This document shows positions 7,257 to 13,322 of a DNA stretch of 23,518 nucleotides, piece after piece; positions within the stretch are counted from its first letter, which is position 1; each line of letters starts with the position of its first letter. The notes beneath the pieces are model-generated. The model was given only the letters and a program-made list of their open reading frames with translations, was not told where the DNA came from and searched no databases. A program made the position numbers and the translations under genes. This stretch comes from DATCMA01 sp036563645 (GTDB lineage: Bacteria > Actinomycetota > Actinomycetes > Mycobacteriales > Micromonosporaceae): positions 1 through 23,518 of the forward strand of contig DATCMA010000017.1 in assembly GCA_036563645.1 (NCBI GenBank), read 5' to 3'.

Positions 7257-8228
7257 TTAGGACGCTATTCCCGCTCCGGCTTCCTCTATCGCCGCGTCAA
7301 CGCGACGCGCGAGTTCGACATCGATAGCAGTGACTTCTCCGGGCGAGTCGGTCGTGCGCACCACGAGGCGAGCGGTCTCCGGCGTCAGCCGTCCGATGTG
7401 CGGGGCCCGGCCGGTCTCGTTCCGCAGGGCGGCCACACGCCGCAGGACGCGCTCGAGGTTCGCCGCGGGAAGGGCGATCTCCCGGACCAGGCCATCGGTG
7501 GTGGGCGTCCAGTACGGCAACGTCGCGAGCGCAGCGCGCAGTTCCTGCGCGGTCAAGGAAGCGGTGTGGCCGTCTGTGCTGACCAAACCGCCGCCCGGCT
7601 CCAACGGCTCCGTCAACGCCTGGAACCAAGACGGCAGGCGGAACCCGTCCAGCACAGCCGGATATCGCTCCAGCAGTGCGTCAAGCACCGCCTGGACGCC
7701 GTACCGGGCCTGCTCGGGTGTCCGATGGGCGAGTCGCCCCACCTCCCGCAGGAATGCCGCGAGATCTCCAAGCGGCTCGCTCGGGGCCAGCGGGTAGCCA
7801 TCCCGCAGCTCGCGCGGAAACATCCCCAAGAAGCGCGCTCGGTCCTCGTCGTCCAGGATCCGGGCCAGCGTCACGACCGCCGCTTCGGTCGCCTGGCGGG
7901 CTTGACCGAAGTCGAGGCCGATGCGCCGCCCCACCGCGGAGACCAGGTCGCGGTAACGCACCACCGGCGCGTCGGCCACCGGTGCCTCGACCGCGTCTGA
8001 AATCGGCCACGGCCGCTCCGGTGCGCGCCGCTGAGGGGCACGCGCAGGGACGGGCTTGTGCTGCCCGGCCAGCGGCGGTCCTGCCCGCCGCGACCGCGTC
8101 AGGGACTCACGCTGCTTCGAGGCGCCGAGGGTCACCCCGGCCGCGCTCGGACGGACCCCGGCTTCTCGGGCGTCACGCGCCAAGGCGCGGCGTCCCTGAT
8201 TCGTGCCTTCCCTCTGCTTACCGCTCAT
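7257..8228 (-). CDS. GASKQ-module / DUF2267 / pterin dehydratase-like fusion protein
   Basis: This 323-aa protein starts at ATG 8228, because a conserved N-terminal pattern begins there (REGTNQGRRALARDAREAG then TLGASKQRESL). I recognise that pattern from small actinobacterial proteins. A Pro/Arg-rich linker covers about 43-88. Residues about 89-205 match DUF2267: YRDLVSAVGRRIGLDFGQARQA, then LARILDDEDRARFLGMFPREL. Residues about 224-316 resemble pterin-4a-carbinolamine dehydratase (DCoH/PCD): LTAQELRAALATLPYWTP, LVREI, and the end VTAIDVELARRVDAAI. The PCD catalytic HHP is RAP here (Arg274-Pro276), so dehydratase activity is doubtful. The gene is divergent from the BON-methyltransferase gene. 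A structural or regulatory role is more likely than catalysis. Confidence 0.8.
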   Translation of the reverse strand: MSGKQREGTNQGRRALARDAREAGVRPSAAGVTLGASKQRESLTRSRRAGPPLAGQHKPVPARAPQRRAPERPWPISDAVEAPVADAPVVRYRDLVSAVGRRIGLDFGQARQATEAAVVTLARILDDEDRARFLGMFPRELRDGYPLAPSEPLGDLAAFLREVGRLAHRTPEQARYGVQAVLDALLERYPAVLDGFRLPSWFQALTEPLEPGGGLVSTDGHTASLTAQELRAALATLPYWTPTTDGLVREIALPAANLERVLRRVAALRNETGRAPHIGRLTPETARLVVRTTDSPGEVTAIDVELARRVDAAIEEAGAGIAS

Positions 8229-8369
8229 GTCCGAATCATTCCCGCCGCCAGCGCGGCTAACCCGTCCCCGCTGAGCGGAGATCCGCGGGAACCGGGCCCC
8301 GGGGGCCGACGTCCCGCCGGGGAAGGCCGGCGAGGGGTTTACCCGCCGGGACTGGGGGTAGGCGCGGGG
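8229..8369. promoter_or_regulatory. Divergent intergenic region (DUF2267 fusion / BON-methyltransferase)
   Basis: This 141-bp GC-rich spacer lies between two divergently transcribed genes and must carry their promoters. It contains runs such as CCCCGGGGG and a G-rich stretch (8351-8370) just before the proposed GTG start of the rightward gene. I see no convincing -10/-35 pair. Confidence 0.3.
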
Positions 8370-9080
8370 GTGTATCCCGCCGAGCCGCTGTCCTCGCACC
8401 GTCAACGCCACTACGACGCGTGGCTGACGGCGACCGCCCGCGACCTGTTCGCCCACGATGTCCGCCTGCGCGACCTCGACGTGCAGGTGCGCTTCGACGG
8501 CGGGGTCGCGCACCTGACCGGCGAGGTGGACAGCGTGGAGCAGCTCCAGCGGGTCCGCGCGGCGATTGGCCGACTCGCCGGGGTGCACGCGGTGTGGGAT
8601 CGGATACGGGTCGCCGGGCGTGAGCCCGTCATCATCGATATCGGTTGCGGCGACACGCTCCAGTACCCCGGCAACATCGGGCTGGATTGCCGGCCCGGGC
8701 CAGCGGTGTCCGTCGTCGCGGACCTCACCAACGGCCTCCCCATCGCCGACGGCGCGGTCGACCAGATTTTCGCGGTGCACGTCCTCGAGCACCTCCCTGA
8801 CTACCTGCCGCTCGTCGACGAGTGCCATCGGGTGCTCCGCCCCGCCGGGGTGTTACACGTCCTGTCGCCGTGGTGGCGTCACGTCAACGCGGTCGCCGAC
8901 CCGACCCACCTGCACTTCTTCGACATCCAGACGATCAAGGCGCTCTGCTCCCGACCGGAGCGCCGCTGGTATCCACACCATGCCTCCTGCGACGGCGCCA
9001 CGGTGTTCGCCGACCTCGTCGCGTTAGGACCGGACGATCCCGCGCCGGACAGCGTGTGGCTGGCTCGCTTCTTCGACTGA
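8370..9080 (+). CDS. BON-domain / SAM-dependent methyltransferase fusion
   Basis: This 236-aa protein joins one BON domain to a compact class I methyltransferase. The BON part (about 14-82) runs from ARDLFAHDVRLRDLDVQVRF through GGVAHLTGEV to GRLAGVHAVWDRIRV. The methyltransferase (about 86-235) has motif I VIIDIGCGD (87-95), VLEHLPDYLPLVDECHRVLRPAG as in the Methyltransf_11 type, and DPTHLHFFD (178-185), found in small SAM-dependent methyltransferases. The substrate is unknown. GTG 8370 is chosen because homology begins soon after it; the frame is open upstream, but that sequence has no protein-like pattern and runs over the divergent gene. BON may place the enzyme at a membrane. I do not know this fusion from described systems. 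Confidence 0.8.
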   Translation: MYPAEPLSSHRQRHYDAWLTATARDLFAHDVRLRDLDVQVRFDGGVAHLTGEVDSVEQLQRVRAAIGRLAGVHAVWDRIRVAGREPVIIDIGCGDTLQYPGNIGLDCRPGPAVSVVADLTNGLPIADGAVDQIFAVHVLEHLPDYLPLVDECHRVLRPAGVLHVLSPWWRHVNAVADPTHLHFFDIQTIKALCSRPERRWYPHHASCDGATVFADLVALGPDDPAPDSVWLARFFD

Positions 9081-9127
9081 CGCTCCCCCGTCGGCCGGCG
9101 GATGGTGCGACGGGTCAGAGGTGAGAA

Positions 9128-9143
9128 CCGCCCTGCGGGGCGG
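9128..9143. repeat. Small hairpin with UNCG-type tetraloop
   Basis: CCGCCC (9128-9133) pairs with GGGCGG (9138-9143) around TGCG, an RNA UNCG-type tetraloop. It lies between the methyltransferase stop and the PrsW-like start on the same strand. It could be an mRNA stabiliser or weak attenuator; there is no T-tract. Confidence 0.3.
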
Positions 9144-9194
9144 AATACGCCGATCGCCGACGACACGCGGGCGGCGACGGAAGAATCCCGAGGT

Positions 9195-9965
9195 ATGGCG
9201 ACGGTCGTGCGGCGCTGGAGCTGGCTCACCGTGCTGGTGGCCAGCTTGCTCCTGTACTTCATGGTGCTGTCCCTCCTCGTGGCGACGCAGAACCCGAATC
9301 TGGTGCCGATCCTGCTCGTCATTGGGGCGGTGGCGATGCCGGCGGCGTTCATCGCCTTCACCGCGAGCCGGGCGCCGATCTGGCAGGTCTCGGCGGCGAG
9401 TCTCGCCGGATTCGCCCTCGCCGGCGGGCTGTTCGGTGCCGCGATGGCGGGGTTGCTCGAATACCGCGTCCTGCGGGACATCGGCTGGCTGCCCGCGCTC
9501 CTGATCGCGTTCATTGAGGAGAGCGTGAAGGTCGCCATCCCCGCCGCCGTCCTCTTCACTCGCTGGCTCGGCCGGGCGGGTCGCATGGCGGACGGACTGG
9601 TCATCGGGGTCGCCACCGGGGCCGGTTTCGCCGCTGTGGAGACTCTGGCCTACGCCTTCGTCGTGCTGCTGCGTTCCGGAGGGGACATCGGAGCAGCCGA
9701 GGTGACCTTGTTCCTGCGGGGCCTCTTCGCGTCGGCTGCTCACCTGTCGTGGACGGGGGTCGCCTGCGCGAGCCTGTGGCGGCTGTACCTCTTCGCGGGG
9801 CGCAGCCGGCTGATCTCGTTCATCGCCACCGTCGCCGGGGTGATCGCCCTCCACACCGTCTGGAACACGGTCCCTGGGGCCATCACCTTCGTCGTCCTGG
9901 CCGTGCTCTCCTTCGGCTGGCTGCTGTGGGAGCTGCACCGCAGCCGGACCCCCGAGGAGCAGTGA
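9195..9965 (+). CDS. PrsW-family intramembrane metalloprotease
   Basis: This 256-aa membrane protein has about seven or eight hydrophobic segments and the PrsW/CAAX-like motifs in order: EESVK (108-112) within a membrane helix, FAAVE (145-149), and single histidines in SAAHLSW (His183) and IALHTVWN (His220). PrsW enzymes cut membrane proteins such as anti-sigma factors; the substrate here is unknown and no sigma/anti-sigma pair is in the window. ATG 9195 is preferred over ATG 9102 because the first membrane segment begins just after it and the extra 31 residues are polar without pattern. The ribosome-binding site (GGAAG near 9179) is distant. It lies 114 bp after the methyltransferase gene and converges on the next gene. 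Confidence 0.85.
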   Translation: MATVVRRWSWLTVLVASLLLYFMVLSLLVATQNPNLVPILLVIGAVAMPAAFIAFTASRAPIWQVSAASLAGFALAGGLFGAAMAGLLEYRVLRDIGWLPALLIAFIEESVKVAIPAAVLFTRWLGRAGRMADGLVIGVATGAGFAAVETLAYAFVVLLRSGGDIGAAEVTLFLRGLFASAAHLSWTGVACASLWRLYLFAGRSRLISFIATVAGVIALHTVWNTVPGAITFVVLAVLSFGWLLWELHRSRTPEEQ

Positions 9966-9992
9966 GGACGAGGTCTCCCGCGGTCGGCGCCG

Positions 9993-10835
9993 CTAGGGGC
10001 GCCACGCGGCGAGCGGCATCTCGTCCGTCGCCCGCGCGAGCACAGGCGCGGGGTACGCGGTCCCCGGGAGCGCGGGATAGTCGCCCAGCGGGATCGGAGC
10101 CGACAGCATCGTGTCGTTCCGATGGGGATCCCCGACCAGCACCGGAAAGGTGCCGGCGTTGACACAGTCGGCCGCCGCGGCGCGTGCCCAATCCGGTGGG
10201 TCCACCATGGAGAGAAACTGACCGGAGCTGACGGTCAGGAGCACGTGCACGCCGATGAGGGCACGGCGCAGCACCACCTCGGGCCGGGCGTCATACGCTC
10301 GCCAGACGACGTCGTTGTGCACCTCGACGCGCAGCCGGACCGGTCCGTTGCCGCCGTCGAGCCGATGCGCGCTCACCTCGAGCGCGCCGGAGATTGGCCA
10401 GCGCCGCCGGATCAGCCGCGCCGTCGCGGTGCCCGGTAGCGGATGACTGCGCTCCAGGCCGGGCAACGCGAAGCGGTAGCGGCGCACTCGGGCGTCCACG
10501 TCGGCGAGGGGCAGCACCACGTCGATCCGACGCCGGACGGTCTCGGCGCCCGCTCCGTGGACACGGGTCGACCGGATACCCGGTGCGTGATCCGCGCCGT
10601 CCCACGTGATGCGCCACAGCTGCGCCCACCGGTACCGCAGTCGCACCGCGAGCGTCGTGTCCGCTGTAGGCACGAGCAGGCATTCGGTTTGGATGCTGTC
10701 CATCGCTCCCGTTTGCGCCCGCGCCCCGGGGGGCACCAACACCCCCGGCGGCCACGGGCCGCCCTGATCGGCTGGGGCGAGGACGGCGTCAGCGATGGCG
10801 CTCGCGCGCCGCAGGGCACGGCTCAGCCGATCCAC
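9993..10835 (-). CDS. Conserved hypothetical protein with DTMLS-PI-DYP motif
   Basis: This 280-aa protein starts at GTG 10835, preceded by a purine-rich GGAGAGGGGGG; the open frame further upstream has no protein-like pattern. It has no signal peptide or membrane segment. Visible features are a short amphipathic N-terminal helix, a central beta-rich part, and a C-terminal block FPVLVGDPHRNDTMLSAPIPLGDYPALP. I recognise this last motif from uncharacterised actinobacterial proteins, which often continue beyond it; here the protein ends about 30 residues later. No catalytic motif is clear. It converges with the PrsW-like gene, leaving only 27 bp between stops. Confidence 0.75.
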   Translation of the reverse strand: MDRLSRALRRASAIADAVLAPADQGGPWPPGVLVPPGARAQTGAMDSIQTECLLVPTADTTLAVRLRYRWAQLWRITWDGADHAPGIRSTRVHGAGAETVRRRIDVVLPLADVDARVRRYRFALPGLERSHPLPGTATARLIRRRWPISGALEVSAHRLDGGNGPVRLRVEVHNDVVWRAYDARPEVVLRRALIGVHVLLTVSSGQFLSMVDPPDWARAAAADCVNAGTFPVLVGDPHRNDTMLSAPIPLGDYPALPGTAYPAPVLARATDEMPLAAWRP

Positions 10836-11036
10836 GATCCCCCCTCTCCGGGGAGACTCTAGGGATCGCGTGGCCGGTGATACGCCGTTTTCCGAAAGCT
10901 CCCCAGAGTGACAGCCTGCCTGCGTCGGCACCCCACGAAGGACGCGAATTGGGCTCACGTTCTGGTGGCCCCGGATATCGTCAGGGACACACCGACCTCC
11001 CAGGCCGTCGGGAGCACGCGACGTAGGAATCGGCGG
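10836..11036. other. Intergenic region upstream of two divergent units
   Basis: This spacer lies between the leftward hypothetical gene and the rightward candidate small ORF plus DUF1345 gene, and should hold both promoters. The total gap without a certain gene reaches 11254. I see no repeat, RNA gene or confident promoter. AGGAA at 11025-11029 is the ribosome-binding site of the candidate small ORF. Confidence 0.35.
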
Positions 11037-11255
11037 ATGACAGCGGAGCGAGCAGTGATCGCACGGTTCTCGACCGCGGTGTCCCCGGGTCAACCTCAGC
11101 CCACGCCACGCCTCGCGCGGCACGTCGACTGGCAGGCCCGCACCGGCGTCGAGGCCCGCGGGACGGCCCACCCGCGTGACCGGTGGGCGCACACCGCCGT
11201 CCCCGCCCGTGATGGCCGCGCCGGCCGCGAGCGGATCAGGAGCACAGACCGCTGA
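11037..11255 (+). CDS. Candidate small ORF coupled to the DUF1345 gene
   Basis: This is a 72-codon frame from ATG 11037 with AGGAA at 7-bp spacing. Its TGA (11253-11255) overlaps the ATG of the next gene as TGATG, a classic coupling arrangement. Third codon positions are mostly G or C, as in neighbouring genes. The product is Arg/Ala-rich without a recognisable domain, membrane segment or signal. It may be a real small protein, a leader that couples translation, or a chance frame in GC-rich DNA. Only the position argues for it. Confidence 0.33.
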   Translation: MTAERAVIARFSTAVSPGQPQPTPRLARHVDWQARTGVEARGTAHPRDRWAHTAVPARDGRAGRERIRSTDR

Positions 11256-11899
11256 TGCCTCGAGCGCGCGGCGAGCCAGCTCCCCTCTGGGTCCAGCGGG
11301 TAAGCATGGCCGCCTCCGGCATCTGCACGGGTTTCATCGTCGGACAGTTCGAGTCGCCGCTGGTGGCGGCGCTCGTGGGGTGGGATGTCACCGCCGCGGT
11401 CTACCTCGGCTGGTCGTGGCTGGTGATCGCGCGGCTGGACTCCGCCGCGACCGCACGTGTCGCGGCGCGTCAGGATCCCAAGCGGGCCCTCGCCGACACG
11501 CTGCTGCTCACCGCGTGCGTGGCGAGCCTGCTCGCGGTTGCGATGGTGGTCGGGTTCGCGGCCAACAAATCGGGCGTATCAAAGGCGGTGCACATCGGGC
11601 TCGGTGTCGTGAGCGTCCTGCTGTCGTGGATGGTCGTGCACACGGTCTTCACCACCCGCTACGCGCGGCTGTACTACACCGGCCCAGACGGGGGGATCGA
11701 CTTTAACCAGCGCACGCCACCGTGCTATGCGGACTTCGCCTATGTCGCGTTCACGGTGGGAATCACGTTCCAGGTTTCCGACACGAACCTGAGCACCCCA
11801 GAAATGCGAGCGACCGTGCTCCGGCACTCGTTGGTGTCATACCTGTTTGGCGCGGTCATCATCGCCGGCATCATTAACCTGATCGCGGGCTTGGCTTAG
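11255..11899 (+). CDS. DUF1345 integral membrane protein
   Basis: This 214-aa protein has about five or six membrane segments (roughly 17-35, 38-58, 83-104, 110-132, 155-173 and 190-212). The DUF1345 signature lies between the fourth and fifth: VHTVFTTRYARLYY, then GGIDF, and ADFAYVAFTVGITFQVSD. The biochemical role of the family is unknown. ATG 11255 has AGGAG about 12 bp upstream and overlaps the stop of the candidate small ORF. The 3' side opens into a long gene-free stretch. Confidence 0.85.
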   Translation: MPRARGEPAPLWVQRVSMAASGICTGFIVGQFESPLVAALVGWDVTAAVYLGWSWLVIARLDSAATARVAARQDPKRALADTLLLTACVASLLAVAMVVGFAANKSGVSKAVHIGLGVVSVLLSWMVVHTVFTTRYARLYYTGPDGGIDFNQRTPPCYADFAYVAFTVGITFQVSDTNLSTPEMRATVLRHSLVSYLFGAVIIAGIINLIAGLA

Positions 11900-11949
11900 C
11901 GGCCCCGGTAACCAGGCCACACCCCGAAACCGTCCGGCGCACACACCCG

Positions 11950-11985
11950 CTGACTGCCGAAGAGAAGCTGACAGCCGACGAGAAC
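11950..11985. repeat. Imperfect tandem 18-bp repeat
   Basis: CTGACTGCCGAAGAGAAG (11950-11967) is followed directly by CTGACAGCCGACGAGAAC (11968-11985), with 15 of 18 bases the same. All three differences fall six bases apart, on third positions of the frame that reads LTAEEK then LTADEN. This is the pattern expected of a former coding repeat, although no intact gene is present. Confidence 0.6.
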
Positions 11986-12040
11986 TATGCCGTCGCCGTG
12001 GAAAGAGGCATCATAAGACACGACACACCAGCAGCCCAGG

Positions 12041-12078
12041 GTGGGTGCCGGTGGTGGGTAGCCGCCACCGGCACCCAC
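12041..12078. terminator. Long hairpin, possible bidirectional terminator
   Basis: GTGGGTGCCGGTGG (12041-12054) pairs perfectly with CCACCGGCACCCAC (12065-12078). Three more inner pairs (one T-G wobble) leave a GTAG tetraloop, giving a 17-bp stem. It lies between convergent genes. There is no T-tract on either strand, so termination would have to be of a non-canonical kind; an RNA structural role is also possible. Confidence 0.5.
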
Positions 12079-12135
12079 ATGCCACGAAGTTGCGAATCCG
12101 AGCGCCCGAACCGGGCACATCCGCCTCAGACGGAT

Positions 12136-12152
12136 CCATCCGCACCGGATGG
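12136..12152. repeat. Short perfect hairpin
   Basis: CCATCCG (12136-12142) and CGGATGG (12146-12152) are perfect inverted arms with a 3-base spacer. It lies in the gene-free stretch between convergent genes and has no T-tract. It may be a minor hairpin or a protein-binding palindrome. Confidence 0.4.
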
Positions 12153-12561
12153 TCGGATCGCCTCGGTTCTATTGTAATCACAGAAAGCGGAATGCGGTAA
12201 CTGTGTGTGGTCGAAGCCACGAGGATGAATCTGCCGTCACGCCACCGCGATGAGCGCCGGGAAAGCGCCCTGAACATGGAAATTGCAGGTTAGCCCCGGA
12301 TCAGCCGGCCCGCTTCGCCGCCTGATGACCGACGCGGAGCGTAACACCCGTCCCCGACGCCGATCACCCACCGCACCCAGCAGGAATACCGAACGCACGC
12401 ACCATCCGAATCGGGGAACACCCCAACGGAGCGACCCCCACCCGCGCGGCGGACACCACCACTGGGGAGCGCGGGGATCCGCCCCGAGAGGGACACAAGC
12501 CGAGCGCTGGACTCCCCTTCTCGCCTCCGCGCTGTGGCGGCGGGGAACGGGGGACCGAATG

Positions 12562-12624
12562 AGGAGTGCCGGGGCGCGTCAGGGTCGCGGATTCCGACCC
12601 GGAACGCCCCGGCACCGAACTCCT
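12562..12624 (-). terminator. Nested inverted repeat downstream of lsr2
   Basis: Three concentric arm pairs occur. AGGAGT (12562-12567) matches ACTCCT (12619-12624). GCCGGGGCG (12568-12576) matches CGCCCCGGC (12605-12613). GGGTCG (12582-12587) matches CGACCC (12595-12600). It begins 18 bp after the lsr2 stop, so it would fold at the end of that mRNA. There is no T-tract; it may stabilise the transcript end or stop transcription. Confidence 0.5.
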
Positions 12625-12641
12625 GCGCGTCGCCAGCGCGG

Positions 12642-13004
12642 TCAGCGCTTGCTGGCGACCGCCTTGTTGTACGCCTCCACGATAGAGGCGGGAATACGCC
12701 CGCGTTCCGAGACGCGGTATCCCTGGCTAATCGCCCACTCCCGGATGGCCCGGTTCTTGTCGCGACCGGCACGGGCCGCCGCACCAGCCCGGCTACGCCC
12801 TTCACCACGCCGAGATTCCACGCTGGTGCGCCCGACGCGGGTCCCCGCGTTGATGAACGGTTCGAGCGCCTTCCGGAACGCGCCCGCGTTCTTCTCCGAG
12901 AGGTCGATGGTGTAGTTGATCCCGTCGAGACCGAACTCCACGGTCCGATCCGCCTCGGAGCCGTCGAGGTCGTCGGTCATTACGACAATCACTTTTCTAG
13001 CCAC
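12642..13004 (-). CDS. lsr2: Lsr2 nucleoid-associated protein
   Basis: This 120-aa protein is a full-length Lsr2, the actinobacterial H-NS-like protein that binds AT-rich DNA and silences acquired genes. The N-terminal oligomerisation domain (about 1-60) reads ARKVIVVMTDDLDGSEADRT and VEFGLDGINYTIDLSEKNA. A basic linker spans about 64-84. The C-terminal DNA-binding domain has IREWAISQGYRVSERGRIP with the AT-hook-like RGR at 101-103, ending AYNKA. The start is GTG 13004 with GGAGTGA about 7 bp upstream. The upstream DNA is AT-rich, which would allow autoregulation (inference). Downstream lies the nested inverted repeat. Confidence 0.97.
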   Translation of the reverse strand: MARKVIVVMTDDLDGSEADRTVEFGLDGINYTIDLSEKNAGAFRKALEPFINAGTRVGRTSVESRRGEGRSRAGAAARAGRDKNRAIREWAISQGYRVSERGRIPASIVEAYNKAVASKR

Positions 13005-13322
13005 CGGGGTTCACTCCTCGTATGAGTCCTGTGATCGGGGGTTAAGTCTGAACCACACACCTCAATTCTGCAAGTAATTCCACAATTGAGCGAACCGGAA
13101 TGTTTCGATCAAGCCACTCTATGCAATATACGACAGTCGCCAATACAACCCGTGGATGGCAATGCCAACACGCCGTGGTCATTGGGGTCACCACGGCGTT
13201 GCGCCGAGTGAGCACGGCGGCAAATAGCGGGCGTGACAATGCGCGACACATTGCGCTCGGTGGCTACCCCATCCAGGCTGCGCGGAGGCGTACCCCAGTG
13301 GGATAGCGGGTAGAGCCGTTGG
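13005..13322. promoter_or_regulatory. AT-rich divergent region between lsr2 and the sugar kinase
   Basis: This 318-bp spacer holds the promoters of two divergent genes. The lsr2-proximal half (about 13020-13160) is AT-rich, a possible Lsr2 binding stretch. A 10-bp perfect inverted repeat, ACGCCGTGGT (13170-13179) and ACCACGGCGT (13190-13199), lies near the centre and could be an operator. No gene is seen. Confidence 0.45.
13170..13199. repeat. 10-bp perfect inverted repeat (possible operator)
   Basis: The arms ACGCCGTGGT and ACCACGGCGT are separated by 10 bases, midway between divergent lsr2 and pfkB-family starts. One DNA turn between arms suits a dimeric regulator. A hairpin in either mRNA leader is the alternative. 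Confidence 0.4.

Larger units (their letters stand above)
11900..12641. other. Long non-coding stretch with inverted and tandem repeats
   Basis: About 740 bp separate the convergent DUF1345 and lsr2 genes. No frame has a convincing start site, codon pattern or domain; the open frames look like GC-rich chance. It contains an imperfect tandem 18-bp repeat (11950-11985), a long hairpin (12041-12078), a short hairpin (12136-12152) and a nested inverted repeat (12562-12624). A small RNA or degraded gene cannot be excluded. Confidence 0.55.

Noticed and set aside
8058..8369. Upstream extension of the BON-methyltransferase gene
   Set aside because: It overlaps the divergent gene and shows no conserved pattern; GTG 8370 is the last start before the BON domain.
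8229..8828. N-terminal extension of the DUF2267 fusion up to 8828
   Set aside because: The extension overlaps the BON-methyltransferase antisense and lacks protein pattern; homology begins at ATG 8228.
10836..11192. Extension of the leftward hypothetical gene to 11192
   Set aside because: The added residues look random and GTG 10835 has a strong purine-rich site.
12283..12915. Rightward 210-codon frame overlapping lsr2
   Set aside because: It is antisense to lsr2 and has a low-complexity Arg/Pro/Thr product.
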